Shown here: positions 54,852 through 63,800 of the stretch, piece after piece
Layout of the letters: each line of letters begins with the position of its first letter
Position numbering within the stretch: position 1 is the stretch's first letter
NCBI GenBank assembly: GCA_013214065.1
Contig: JABSPK010000016.1
Location: 1-64,000, forward strand
Length of the DNA: 64,000 bases
Source of the DNA: Flavobacteriaceae bacterium
Lineage (GTDB): Bacteria > Bacteroidota > Bacteroidia > Flavobacteriales > Flavobacteriaceae
Direction of reading: 5' to 3'
Notes under the pieces: generated by a model
Database searches by the model: none
What the model was told of the DNA's origin: nothing
What the model saw: only the letters and a program-made list of their open reading frames with translations
Program-made: the position numbers and the translations under genes

Positions 54852-57032
54852 TTAACGTTTGACCAGTGGTATGGTATACGTTTCTTCTTGGGTCTGTACA
54901 CGAATGTAATACACACCGCCGTTCGAGGTGGTGTAATTATTCAATTGCACTTCCATTTGTTTTCCATTGGTAAAGCTTGATCCCCGATCCAATTCCACCC
55001 CAGAGGCGTTGAAAATGGAATAGTAGACTTTTCCTGTGGTACTCTTCGGTAAGGAGATGAACACCTTATCGGATTGGACGGGATTCGGATAGGCCTTAAG
55101 TGTCTGCAATTGTGGGGCGATACTTGATGCCGTTCCAACTGAGAAATTGATGGTCGTAGTACCCAATACCGTTCCACCTCTCCGTGCTCCGGAATAGGCC
55201 GTCGCGGTAATCGAATAACTCCCTGAGGGCAGGTTTCCTGCGTTAAAGTTGCCTCCTACATCACCAAACAACGCATATGGCGCTTGGTTTTCGGTTCTAG
55301 TGGCACTGCTTCTACCGCTTAAGACCATGTAAACACTTTTGGTCCCTGCAAAAGGTGAATTTGCCCTGATATTGACATTCGACCCGTTACCAAGGGTGCT
55401 GCCGTTTGAAATCGTCGTAATCACGTTGTTGGTAGATGCGTTCATTAAGGAGAAGGTTATGGCTTGGCCCCCATTACCACCATCATTGCCATTATCATCA
55501 CCTCCGGAGTTGTCATCACTGCCTCCTGAATTGTCATCTCCACCGCCAGAGTTGTCACCGCCACCATCGTTGCCCGAGCCAACACCGAAACTGACGCTGT
55601 CCGAAGCTTTCTTACCGGTATTATCGGTGACCTCTACGCGAACCGTGTAGTTGCCCGCAGCGACGTTGCGAATAATGTGTGGTGTGTAATTGGATTGGTC
55701 GGTATCGACCCGTCTGTCGTTGACAAAAACCATATGGCGAACGATATTTCCTTCCGTACTTAGGTTCACACGGATATTGGCTCCTACCGAATAGGTCTGC
55801 CCATCATTCGGGTTGGTTATCGAGACGGAAGTACCAGTATCACCACCGGAGTTGTCATCACCCCCACCGGAGTTATCATCCCCTCCACCGGAGTTGTCAT
55901 CGCCTCCCCCGGAGTTGTCATCACCTCCGCCGGAATTATCGTCATTACCGCCACCGCCAACGGTAAAGCTTACGGTATCTTCGGCAGTAGCTCCATCATT
56001 GTCTTTGACCTGTGCCCTTACCGTGTAATCACCGGAGCTGATATTGCTTATAACGTGTGGGGTATATCGTGATCCATCCGTATCGACGCGACTTCCGTTC
56101 ACGAAAATAATATGGCTTGATATGCTGCCATCACTGTCATTTGCGGAGAGGTTGATCGATACATTCGAACCGGCATTGAAGTTTTGACCTTGGTTCGGAT
56201 TGGTAATGGATACCGTTGGTGCCTCATTGGAACCGTCATCGTTTCCACCGTCGTTTCCACCGTCATTGCCGCCGTCGTTTCCACCGTCGTCATTGCCACC
56301 GCCGTCGTCGTTTCCACCACCGTCATCACCGCCGCCGCCTGAGCCGCCGCCACAATTGGTCTGTCCTCTTGAAGTACTCGTAGCGCTGCTTTCGGAAATT
56401 TGGTTTTCCTTGTACAAGACCATTCGATCGATGAAATGGCCATTCGACCTTCCTGAAATCTGAATGGTATAGACCCCGGCGGACTTGAATTCCATGTAGA
56501 TTTTATGGCTATCGAAGTCACTGGTGTTGGTACTCCAGTTCCAGGCCCCGGCACCGCCGGAGTTGAACACTTTCATCCATCCTGATCCTGATGCCCCTTT
56601 GACGGTGACATTGGACTTTTTGAAAGAACCCCCTTTAGGGTATTTGATGGAACTCCCTTTTTGGGCGAAGAAGTCAAAGGCATCAGGGCATTTCAGCCAA
56701 GAGTCGTTGTGCTCTGACTTCAGTTCCCCGATACCGACCCGATTTCTCCATTGAAAACGGTAGACCCCGGGTGAGTTGATTCTCACTTTATAATTCGTGA
56801 CACCGGTTCCCGGTGAGTTGAATTTATCACTGCCCCGCCAAGCAATAAATGAATTGCCTGTGAAGCCCGATTTTCCTGTTTCGCGTTTCCAACCTGAGGC
56901 GAGACTCGGGGCAGATTCCATCTCAATGACGGCAATTCCGTTCCGCTCCTCAAATTGGGCGCCACCACACTGTGCGACAGCGTGATAGTGGAGTAAAAAA
57001 CTGAATAAAAATAGTGTAATAGTTGCTCTCAT
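54852..57032 (-). CDS. T9SS-exported multidomain surface protein with Gly/Asp/Asn linkers
   Basis: A 726-aa secreted protein. Order: signal peptide (about 1-21, ends HAVAQ); a jelly-roll carbohydrate-binding-like domain (about 25-215; IEMESAPSLASGWKRE and WRNRVGIGE); a Gly/Asp/Asn-rich linker; a bacterial Ig-like domain (PTVSITNPNQGQNFNAGSNV); a GGGDDNS repeat linker; a second Ig-like domain; another GGGDDNS linker; a third beta domain; and a C-terminal sorting domain (LKAYPNPVQSDKVFISLP ... YYIRVQTQEETYTIPLVKR) that targets it to the type IX secretion system. The linkers are tandem repeats at DNA level. No catalytic domain is seen, so adhesion or polysaccharide binding is likely. Confidence 0.85.
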   Translation of the reverse strand: MRATITLFLFSFLLHYHAVAQCGGAQFEERNGIAVIEMESAPSLASGWKRETGKSGFTGNSFIAWRGSDKFNSPGTGVTNYKVRINSPGVYRFQWRNRVGIGELKSEHNDSWLKCPDAFDFFAQKGSSIKYPKGGSFKKSNVTVKGASGSGWMKVFNSGGAGAWNWSTNTSDFDSHKIYMEFKSAGVYTIQISGRSNGHFIDRMVLYKENQISESSATSTSRGQTNCGGGSGGGGDDGGGNDDGGGNDDGGNDGGNDGGNDGGNDDGSNEAPTVSITNPNQGQNFNAGSNVSINLSANDSDGSISSHIIFVNGSRVDTDGSRYTPHVISNISSGDYTVRAQVKDNDGATAEDTVSFTVGGGGNDDNSGGGDDNSGGGDDNSGGGDDNSGGGDDNSGGDTGTSVSITNPNDGQTYSVGANIRVNLSTEGNIVRHMVFVNDRRVDTDQSNYTPHIIRNVAAGNYTVRVEVTDNTGKKASDSVSFGVGSGNDGGGDNSGGGDDNSGGSDDNSGGDDNGNDGGNGGQAITFSLMNASTNNVITTISNGSTLGNGSNVNIRANSPFAGTKSVYMVLSGRSSATRTENQAPYALFGDVGGNFNAGNLPSGSYSITATAYSGARRGGTVLGTTTINFSVGTASSIAPQLQTLKAYPNPVQSDKVFISLPKSTTGKVYYSIFNASGVELDRGSSFTNGKQMEVQLNNYTTSNGGVYYIRVQTQEETYTIPLVKR
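55480..55580. repeat. Tandem repeats encoding a Gly/Asp/Asn/Ser linker
   Basis: Roughly 21-base and shorter units encoding GGGDDNS-like heptads, degenerate, inside the T9SS cargo gene. Third linker in protein order. Confidence 0.65.
55844..55955. repeat. Five tandem 21-bp repeats encoding GGGDDNS
   Basis: Near-identical 21-base units (core CCGGAGTTGTCATCACC on the + strand) encode five consecutive Gly-Gly-Gly-Asp-Asp-Asn-Ser heptads between the two Ig-like domains. Synonymous differences between units show they are not very recent, but the array could still change length by slippage. Confidence 0.8.
56235..56345. repeat. Tandem 12- to 18-bp repeats encoding GGND units
   Basis: Units based on TTTCCACCGTCG on the + strand encode Gly-Gly-Asn-Asp repeats that join the N-terminal carbohydrate-binding-like domain to the first Ig-like domain. 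Confidence 0.7.
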
Positions 57033-57230
57033 ATTTAGCGTTTGTGGGATTAGTTGAGACAAGTTAAACACTGGCCTTTAGATGGGTGATTTGTAGTAAA
57101 ATAAAATTGACTGGCTGCAGAAATTTTCGACGAAATGCACAAATCGAAAGATGGGAGGTAGAACACCGGGGTCAAAGTCGATGAACAACAACCGAAAATT
57201 TCCGATTTGCCCGATGTTGGGAATCACCAA
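57033..57230. other. Gene-free interval between two secreted-protein genes
   Basis: About 200 bases upstream of the T9SS cargo gene. No clear TAnnTTTG element or ORF was seen; the following segment is a long terminator. Confidence 0.5.
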
Positions 57231-57280
57231 AAACCAAGAACGGCACCAGCGAGGGTCCGTTGGTGCCGTTCTTTTGGTTT
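57231..57280 (-). terminator. Long hairpin terminator of the M14 peptidase gene
   Basis: A perfect 13-bp stem AAGAACGGCACCA/TGGTGCCGTTCTT (57236-57248 and 57261-57273), extended outward by AAACCAA/TTGGTTT, lies about 80 bases after the minus-strand peptidase stop. The T tract is modest on either strand, so it may also be a processing hairpin. Confidence 0.65.
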
Positions 57281-57358
57281 TGTCAACGGATCTCGAACTC
57301 CGAAGATTCGGTTTTCCGATAAAAAAGCAGTAGTCAATGCGACTTTCTTCCTGTTTTT

Positions 57359-59887
57359 TTACATAATCTGGCCAAAGAAAATCGCATTCATCAACAGCTT
57401 ATTGGTACCATACCAAAAGGCCCTGAAATTGGTGTTGTCGGTAAACAGGATTACCCGGCCCTTGCCCATGCGTTTCACCTTAAAAGGCACGCTGTTTTTG
57501 ATCAGTTCTGCATTCTCTTCCGAGATGTAGCCGCTTTGTAGCGGATCGTTGGTGTATTGGATCGGGTTATTGAAACTGTCCTTCTCGGGTTTCAAGTAGA
57601 TGTTCGTATTGCGGAACAGCGAAATTCGGTCGTTCTTATAGCCGTAGTTGATGGGATGCGAACGGTCTTGTTTCGCCTCGAAAATCGCCCCTCCGGTCAC
57701 TTGCGCCCCAAAGTAATCGCTGCGTTGGTCAAAACGTACGTTTTTGGCCTTCATGCTGTCTTTCTTCATTTCGAGTTTCAAGAACTCATTCTTTTTGAAC
57801 CAATTGGCCACATTGCGATAGCCGATGACCGTGCCGCCGTTGCGAACCCAGGCCTTGATTTTATCGGCCCCTTTTTTATTGAGCATGTTGCTGCCCCAAC
57901 CGCTGGGGAGGATCAGGTCGGTATAACGATCTAAGTCGACCGACGCGAAAGATCGGGTGTCGAGCTTGGTGATCTTCATGTCATAACGGGTATCGAACAA
58001 ATGCCAGATTTCACCCGCATCGTAAGAGCGCACCCCGTCGCCGACCAAAATGGCTACTTTTTGCTTTTTGATCGGGTCGAAATCGTTGCTTCCTAAATCA
58101 ATACCCTTGGTCAATCCCGTTCCGACGGCGGTAATGGTAATGTTGTTTGCTTCGGCCAAGCCCGATAACAGCTTATGGATCTGGTCGGCATTCCATTTTT
58201 GGTTTTGTACGGGCACCATAATGGTTCCATAATCATAGGATTTGCCTTCCAAACTAAAAGGCGATTTGGCCACTTTGGCCCGAAGGCCTTTGTTGACGAT
58301 GGTATTCAACACCTTGGGGGTGTAGTAACCATGCCATTCGAACAGATAGGCATAGTTGCTCTTTCCGGAAACGCTGCCTTTCAAGGATTGGAAATCGCTG
58401 GTCACGTCGCCCGCCTGTTGCAGGCTGCCCAATTCGGCATGATCCAAGTTGAAGGACAGTGGAAAGGTCCAAGCCGACACGTCATAAAACAAGCTATCGG
58501 TAAAGCTGGTACGCCGCTCGAACATGGCTTTGATCAGGCGCGGATTTTTCTGGGCAAGGGGTACCACATAGGCCGCTCCTTTTTTATAGGCCTTGCCGCT
58601 GATGGTCGCATCGTTGCGTAATTCGTGGAACTGGATTTGGTGCCTGTTCAAGATTTCGGCCAGATGCCAGGCCCGTGAAGGGTCTTTTGCATCCCCAAAT
58701 ACATAGCCTTTCAGGCGGCTACGGCTTTGTTCGTTCGCGATGTCTTGGTAGTAGCTGCGTTGGTAATCCAAGATCTTGGTGCGCATGTTCTGGGCCGCTT
58801 CTATGGTCGAAAGGGCCGTGGTGAACTGGTTGCGGATGGTAAAGGGGAAAGTCAATATCCCATTCTCACTTTCTTGAACGTGCCCTCGGGAGCTCCCTTG
58901 TTCAAAGAGGATACCGATACTTCCGTTGACGTCAGGAAAGGTAGATCCCTTGCCGTAATAATAGTCGTCGAAATTCTCTTCGGAATAATAAAGTGAACCG
59001 ATCTTATCCAAGGCCTTGGCATGGTAGGTGCCGATTTCGGCCGTTAGCTGTTGATTGATGGCCGGGGTCAAAGGGTTGACCCGAGTCGCTTCACCCGGTT
59101 GAAAGAAAAAGGTCGAATTCGTTCCCATTTCGTGGTGGTCGGTGACGATGTTGGGCATCCAACGATGAAAGGACTTAATGCGCGCCCGGCTCTCCGGCAA
59201 TTGTACCGGCAACCAATCACGGTTCATATCGAACCAATAGTGGTTGGTACGGCCACCGGGCCATACTTCGCGGTATTCGCGATCGTTTGGATCCGGGTTC
59301 AGATTCATGCTGCGGTTGGTGTTGGCCCAATAGGCAAAGCGTTGCGTACCATCCGGATTCATGCAAGGGTCCAACAAGACGACCAATTTATCCAATTGGG
59401 CCTCGATTTCAGGCCCTTGGGCCGCTGCCAGATAATAGGCATAAGCGACGGCGGCGTTCACGCCACTTGATTCGTTGCCGTGAATGGAGAAACCCTGGTA
59501 GACCACAATGGGCATATCTGCCGTATTCAAAGCCCCACTGCCGGTTTCGGTCAAAGCGACATGATCGGTACGGATCTTTTCGATATTGGCATGGTTGGCC
59601 GGGGTGGTGATCGTCAACAAGGGTAGGGGGCGTCCTTCAAAGGTCGTGCCCCGCATTTCGATACTGATCCGGTCGCTGGCCGCGGCCAAGGTCTGCAAGT
59701 AATAGACCAATTTATCATGCGACACATGCCATTCACCGACCTCATGGCCGATCACCGATTTTGGGGTGGGTATGGCCGGATCATAGGTGGTATTCGAAGG
59801 CAAATAATAGTCGAGTGAGAGTTGGTCTTGGGCATGCAATGTCATGCAAAACATCCCGCAAAGCAGGCCGAGGAGCGTTCTTTTCAT
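57359..59887 (-). CDS. Secreted M14-family zinc carboxypeptidase
   Basis: An 842-aa exported peptidase. Signal peptide about 1-19 (ends TLHAQ). The M14 domain follows (about 45-370): VYQGFSIHGNESSG holds the HxxE zinc ligands, then LDPCMNPDGTQRF and the substrate-binding FDMNRDW, and GILFEQGSSRGHV supplies the catalytic Glu. The third ligand His is in IVTDHHEMG. A C-terminal domain of about 450 residues resembles a class I glutamine-amidotransferase-like/Rossmann segment (VAILVGDGVRSYDAGEIWHL). No T9SS tail is seen. It is likely periplasmic or outer-membrane and degrades peptides. Confidence 0.92.
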   Translation of the reverse strand: MKRTLLGLLCGMFCMTLHAQDQLSLDYYLPSNTTYDPAIPTPKSVIGHEVGEWHVSHDKLVYYLQTLAAASDRISIEMRGTTFEGRPLPLLTITTPANHANIEKIRTDHVALTETGSGALNTADMPIVVYQGFSIHGNESSGVNAAVAYAYYLAAAQGPEIEAQLDKLVVLLDPCMNPDGTQRFAYWANTNRSMNLNPDPNDREYREVWPGGRTNHYWFDMNRDWLPVQLPESRARIKSFHRWMPNIVTDHHEMGTNSTFFFQPGEATRVNPLTPAINQQLTAEIGTYHAKALDKIGSLYYSEENFDDYYYGKGSTFPDVNGSIGILFEQGSSRGHVQESENGILTFPFTIRNQFTTALSTIEAAQNMRTKILDYQRSYYQDIANEQSRSRLKGYVFGDAKDPSRAWHLAEILNRHQIQFHELRNDATISGKAYKKGAAYVVPLAQKNPRLIKAMFERRTSFTDSLFYDVSAWTFPLSFNLDHAELGSLQQAGDVTSDFQSLKGSVSGKSNYAYLFEWHGYYTPKVLNTIVNKGLRAKVAKSPFSLEGKSYDYGTIMVPVQNQKWNADQIHKLLSGLAEANNITITAVGTGLTKGIDLGSNDFDPIKKQKVAILVGDGVRSYDAGEIWHLFDTRYDMKITKLDTRSFASVDLDRYTDLILPSGWGSNMLNKKGADKIKAWVRNGGTVIGYRNVANWFKKNEFLKLEMKKDSMKAKNVRFDQRSDYFGAQVTGGAIFEAKQDRSHPINYGYKNDRISLFRNTNIYLKPEKDSFNNPIQYTNDPLQSGYISEENAELIKNSVPFKVKRMGKGRVILFTDNTNFRAFWYGTNKLLMNAIFFGQIM

Positions 59888-59920
59888 TTTGAGTTCGGAT
59901 TAGTCGCTCCTAAAATAAAA

Positions 59921-59943
59921 AACGACCGGCGTTAGCGGTCGTT
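59921..59943 (-). terminator. Terminator after the DUF3276 gene
   Basis: The 8-bp stem AACGACCG/CGGTCGTT with a 7-base loop is followed on the minus strand by a T run. It lies 24 bases downstream of the DUF3276 stop and before the peptidase start. Confidence 0.75.
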
Positions 59944-59966
59944 CTTAGGGTTTTTTTTAACATATT

Positions 59967-60338
59967 TCAAATGTCGTCGAAACTGACATCGGTGAAGCTT
60001 CCGGAAGCGGTGCCGTTTTCACTGGGCGATTCCTCTTCCTTTTTAAAATCTTTTTGGTGGCGTTCCGAAATCACTTCGAGCCCTTTCTCATCGATGATGT
60101 AGTCCATCATTTCCTCCATGATGTCTTTAAAGGCACCGAAGTCTTCTTTGTAGAGATAGATCTTGTGTTTCTTATAATGGAACGACCCATCGTCATGGGT
60201 GAACTTCTTGCTTTCGGTTATGGTCAAATAGTAGTCCCCGGCCTTGGTGCTTCTAACATCAAAAAAGTAGGTTCTTCTTCCGGCCCGTAAAACTTTGGAG
60301 TAAATCTCCTCTTGGTCCATTAAATCTTTATCGCCCAT
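59967..60338 (-). CDS. DUF3276 / PUR-domain nucleic-acid-binding protein
   Basis: A 123-aa protein of the DUF3276 family, which shares the PUR-alpha fold and is found mainly in Bacteroidota and spirochaetes. YSKVLRAGRRTYFFDVRST starts the PUR repeat, followed by DYYLTITESKKF, HKIYLYKEDFGAFKDIMEEM, and an acidic disordered tail (EEESPSENGTASG). Members bind single-stranded DNA or RNA. It stands alone with its own terminator. Confidence 0.93.
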   Translation of the reverse strand: MGDKDLMDQEEIYSKVLRAGRRTYFFDVRSTKAGDYYLTITESKKFTHDDGSFHYKKHKIYLYKEDFGAFKDIMEEMMDYIIDEKGLEVISERHQKDFKKEEESPSENGTASGSFTDVSFDDI

Positions 60339-60415
60339 GGTAAGTGTTCAAAGGGGGTTTGTTACTTAATTCTACCAAAAATGTAAAAAAAAAGCTAACC
60401 TACCAACTTTTTCGT

Positions 60416-62164
60416 TTATTCTTTCCCGGAGAGCTGATCGTGGTATAATTGGCGGTAATACCCCTCTGAATTCAACAGTTCTTCGTGGGTTCCCTGCTGT
60501 ATGATCTTGCCGTTTTCCAAGATGAGGATCTTGTCGGCATTGATCGCCGAAGAGACCCTATGACTGACGATCAAGGTCGTTTTTTCAGCCGAGGCCTGCT
60601 TAAGGTTTTTAAGGATTTCTTCTTCGGTCTCGGTGTCAACTGCCGACAGGCAGTCGTCGAATAAATAGATGTGCGGGTCTTTCAACAACGCCCTGGCGAT
60701 GGAGACCCGTTGCTTTTGCCCCCCGCTCAAGGTGATGCCCCGTTCACCGAGAATGGTGTCGTATTGCTTGGCAAAGCCGATGATGTTGTCGTGTACCACC
60801 GCCTTTTTGGCCACGGCCTCGACTTCGGCCTTGGTAGCCTCTTCTTTGCCGAAACGGATGTTGTTCTCAATGGTGTCTGAAAACAAGAAGGCGTCTTGGG
60901 GTACGGCACCGATCGAACTGCGCAGGCTGTTCAGGTTCAGTTCTTGGATCGGACGGTCATCGATTTGGATTTCACCGGCCGATACATCGTACAAGCGGGC
61001 CACGAGATCCAAGATGGTCGACTTGCCCGAACCGGTCTTGCCGAGAATGGTCACCGTTTCACCTGATTCGATCGTGAACGATACATCGTTCAGGGCTTCG
61101 ATATGGGTGTCTTCATAGGTGAAGCTCACATTGCGGAAGGCGATCTTGCCTTTGATCGGGGTCAACGCCTCGATTTCGTTTTTGATGCTGGGTTGTTCGT
61201 GTAAGAATTCGTTGATCCGTTTTTGGGAGGCTTCCGCCCGCTGCACGATGGACGTCAACCATCCGACAACGGCCACGGGCCAGGTCAGCATATTGACATA
61301 TAAGATGAACTCCGCAATGATACCCAAGCTGATTTCCCCATTGATGTATTGCTTCCCTCCGATATAAATCACGAAAATATTACTCACACCGATCAACAAG
61401 ATCATCAGCGGAAAGAACCAGGCATTGACCTTGGCCAGATCCATACTGGTGTCCTTGCCCTCGACCGCCAAATCGGCCAGGTCTTGATTGATCTTGGGTT
61501 CCAGGGTATAGGCTTTGATGACCGAAACCCCCGAAAAGGATTCTTGGGTAAAGGTCGACAGGGTCGATAAAAACTCTTGGACCCTGGTACTGCGTTTGTG
61601 GATGATGCGACTGATCTGGTAGATCAGGTACGACAAAATCGGTAACGGAATCAGGGTGTAAAAGGCGATGGTCGGTGCCTTGATGAACATCAGCGGGATC
61701 AAGCAGACAAATAATGTCAGGGTTTGGATGCCGTACATGATGACCGGGCCGCCATACATGCGCACTTGGGTGACGTCTTCACTGATGCGGTTCATGAGAT
61801 CCCCGATGCGGTTGCGCTTGTAAAAATTCAGGTTCAGGAATTGGTAGTGGTCGAACACTTCGTTCTTGAGATCGTATTCGATATAACGTGAGACGTTGAT
61901 GATGGTCTGCCGCATCAAAAAAGTGAACAAGCCCGACAAGAGGGCCGCTCCTATGATGATCAGAATGTATTCGAACAGTCTGGTCTGTACCGTATCGGCC
62001 GAAATGGTTTCGGACATGTAGGCATTGATCGTATCGACCGACTTGCTGACGTAAGAGGGCATGACCAAAGAGAAGACCCTGGCGATAATGGTAATCACAA
62101 TGCCCAACAGCAGTTTGAGCCAATATTTCTTGAAGTATTTATTGAGGTGGCGTAGTTCTTTCAT
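60416..62164 (-). CDS. ABC transporter with fused membrane and ATPase domains
   Basis: A 582-aa type IV ABC exporter half-transporter of the MsbA/MdlB kind. Six helices span about 15-310. The ATPase domain has Walker A LGKTGSGKST, the signature LSGGQKQR, Walker B HIYLFDDCLSAVD and the switch His in IVSHR. It works as a homodimer or with a partner; lipid or multidrug export is typical. A -7 element (62191-62198) lies 27 bases before its ATG, close to the promoter of the divergent nusB. Confidence 0.94.
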   Translation of the reverse strand: MKELRHLNKYFKKYWLKLLLGIVITIIARVFSLVMPSYVSKSVDTINAYMSETISADTVQTRLFEYILIIIGAALLSGLFTFLMRQTIINVSRYIEYDLKNEVFDHYQFLNLNFYKRNRIGDLMNRISEDVTQVRMYGGPVIMYGIQTLTLFVCLIPLMFIKAPTIAFYTLIPLPILSYLIYQISRIIHKRSTRVQEFLSTLSTFTQESFSGVSVIKAYTLEPKINQDLADLAVEGKDTSMDLAKVNAWFFPLMILLIGVSNIFVIYIGGKQYINGEISLGIIAEFILYVNMLTWPVAVVGWLTSIVQRAEASQKRINEFLHEQPSIKNEIEALTPIKGKIAFRNVSFTYEDTHIEALNDVSFTIESGETVTILGKTGSGKSTILDLVARLYDVSAGEIQIDDRPIQELNLNSLRSSIGAVPQDAFLFSDTIENNIRFGKEEATKAEVEAVAKKAVVHDNIIGFAKQYDTILGERGITLSGGQKQRVSIARALLKDPHIYLFDDCLSAVDTETEEEILKNLKQASAEKTTLIVSHRVSSAINADKILILENGKIIQQGTHEELLNSEGYYRQLYHDQLSGKE

Positions 62165-62190
62165 AAAGGGCCGGCGGCGGTCTTGGTGGC

Positions 62191-62198
62191 CAAAGATA
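62191..62198 (-). promoter_or_regulatory. -7 promoter element of the ABC exporter gene
   Basis: Reads TATCTTTG on the minus strand, 27 bases before the ATG at 62164; full TAnnTTTG match. Confidence 0.5.
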
Positions 62199-62273
62199 GC
62201 GGATAAGAAATGAAAGAAATGTTATAAAACTGATAAGAAATTTGAATCCATAGGTGGGATGGAAATATAAGTT

Positions 62274-62281
62274 TACTTTTG
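62274..62281 (+). promoter_or_regulatory. -7 promoter element of nusB
   Basis: TACTTTTG, full TAnnTTTG match. The predicted transcription start (62285) falls on an ATG that is directly followed by TGA, so the leader begins with a start-stop pair before the nusB ATG at 62322. Confidence 0.5.
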
Positions 62282-62321
62282 CCGATGTGAAACATAACCA
62301 CCTCACCAAAAGTTCTTTTAC

Positions 62322-63269
62322 ATGCTCACACGAAGGCATATCCGAGTTAAAGTAATGCAATGCATTTACGCATTGATACAGTCGAAAGACGATTCTTTGG
62401 AAAAACAGGAAAAGTTCTTGAAAGTCAGTATCGAGAACATGTACACGCTCTATTTGCTGTCGTTGAGCCTGTTCATCGAACTTCATAAACTTGCCGAGAA
62501 GCATGTTTCGCACGCGGCCAAAAAATACCTGGCCGACACCACACAACGCTATCCGAACAATAAAAAATTCATCGAAAACCGCTTGTTGGTCCAGTTGGTG
62601 GCCGATGAGGAGCTGAAAAAAGCCCTGGCCAAACGCAAGTTGGAAAACTGGTACCTGAACGAACAATACGTCAAGAACATCTATGACGATATCGTCGGCA
62701 GTGATCGGTATGAGCAATACATGATGTCTGAGGAGGCTTCCTATGCCCAGGATCGCGACTTCATCGTCACCGTGTTCAAGAATATCATCGCCCCCAATGA
62801 AAAGATCTACGAGTACTACGAAGACGATAAACTGACCTGGGTCGATGATTTTCCTATCGTGAATACCTTTTTGGTCAAGCGGTTCAAAAAGGCCTCGGAG
62901 TCCAACAACCCCGGTTTCTTTTTGCCCCGACTCCTGAAAGACGAACAGGATATGGTCTTCGCGAAGGACTTGTTGGTCAAGACTCTGTTGAACAACGACA
63001 GCTGGGAAAAGGAAATCCAGGCCAAGACACCGAACTGGGATAAGGACCGCATTGCCGAAATCGACCACATCCTATTGAAAATGGGCATTTGCGAACTGTT
63101 GAATTTCCCATCCATTCCCGAAAAAGTGACCATCAACGAATACCTAGAAATCGCCAAGGAATATTCGACCCCCAAAAGCAGCATCTTCATCAACGGGATC
63201 CTGGATAAATTGGTCAAGGAATATAAGACCACGGGGAAAATGCAGAAAATCGGGCGCGGTTTGCTTTAA
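62322..63269 (+). CDS. nusB: Transcription antitermination factor NusB (long form)
   Basis: A 315-aa protein. The first ~20 residues (MLTRRHIRVKVMQCIYALIQ) and the last ~130 (WDKDRIAEIDHILLKMGICE, FPSIPEKVTINEYLEIAKEY, SSIFINGILDKLVKEY) make up a normal NusB all-alpha fold that binds boxA RNA with NusE. Between them is an insertion of roughly 150 residues that is usual in Bacteroidota but absent from the ~140-aa proteobacterial protein. It is followed by DUF1573 and yajC on the same strand. Confidence 0.93.
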   Translation: MLTRRHIRVKVMQCIYALIQSKDDSLEKQEKFLKVSIENMYTLYLLSLSLFIELHKLAEKHVSHAAKKYLADTTQRYPNNKKFIENRLLVQLVADEELKKALAKRKLENWYLNEQYVKNIYDDIVGSDRYEQYMMSEEASYAQDRDFIVTVFKNIIAPNEKIYEYYEDDKLTWVDDFPIVNTFLVKRFKKASESNNPGFFLPRLLKDEQDMVFAKDLLVKTLLNNDSWEKEIQAKTPNWDKDRIAEIDHILLKMGICELLNFPSIPEKVTINEYLEIAKEYSTPKSSIFINGILDKLVKEYKTTGKMQKIGRGLL

Positions 63270-63289
63270 ATAGGAATTCGCTATTTTTG
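63260..63289 (+). promoter_or_regulatory. Promoter of the DUF1573-yajC genes
   Basis: -33 TTTG (63260-63263), an 18-base spacer and -7 TATTTTTG (63282-63289) fit the Bacteroidota consensus. The -33 element lies inside the last codons of nusB. The leader is about 20 bases. Confidence 0.6.
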
Positions 63290-63311
63290 TCTGGAATAAA
63301 AAAATCAAAAA

Positions 63312-63791
63312 ATGAAAAAAGCATTTTTAGGCCTGTTTGTATTGGCCTTGGCGGTATCGACCGTCTCGTGTAAGGAAAAAGCGAGTAAGAAGGTCGTTGC
63401 CGATAATGTGGAGACCGCTTCGGAACGTGATGAGGTCGCCAAAAACCTACCGATCATGTCGTTTGAGAAGTCGGAGCACGATTTCGGTCCCATCGAACAA
63501 GGAACCCCTCAGGAAACCGTCTTTACATTCACCAATACCGGAAATGCGCCCTTGATCATCACCGATGCCAAGAGCAGCTGTGGGTGTACCGTACCGGATT
63601 ACCCAAAGAACACCCCGATCGCCCCAGGTGAAAGCGGTGAACTTTTGGTCAAATTCAATGGATCTGGGCAAAACCAAGTGACCAAAACGATCACCGTCAC
63701 TGCCAATACCGAAAAAGGTTCCGAACTATTACGAATCAAAGCTTTCGTCAACCCTAAGGGTGCCGCTCCTGTCGGACCGGTAAAAAGCTAA
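63312..63791 (+). CDS. DUF1573 lipoprotein
   Basis: A 159-aa lipoprotein with signal ending STVSC (Cys20). The mature part has an acidic/Lys linker followed by a DUF1573 Ig-like domain: MSFEKSEHDFGPIEQGTPQE, FTFTNTGNAPLIIT, the hallmark SSCGCTVPDYPK with two cysteines, and IAPGESGELLVKF. Function unknown; the domain resembles ASPM-SPD-2-Hydin (ASH) beta sandwiches. Its genomic association with yajC and nusB is common in Flavobacteriia. Confidence 0.92.
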   Translation: MKKAFLGLFVLALAVSTVSCKEKASKKVVADNVETASERDEVAKNLPIMSFEKSEHDFGPIEQGTPQETVFTFTNTGNAPLIITDAKSSCGCTVPDYPKNTPIAPGESGELLVKFNGSGQNQVTKTITVTANTEKGSELLRIKAFVNPKGAAPVGPVKS

Positions 63792-63800
63792 ATCACATTT

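Noticed and set aside
55480-56345. CRISPR-like array
   Set aside because: Repeats are short, directly adjacent, in frame and encode Gly/Asp/Asn linkers; there are no spacers of regular length and no cas genes.
62139-63068. 309-codon ORF antisense to nusB
   Set aside because: Very hydrophobic, Val/Leu/Gln-rich shadow of the Lys/Asp-rich NusB insertion; it also crosses the divergent promoters.
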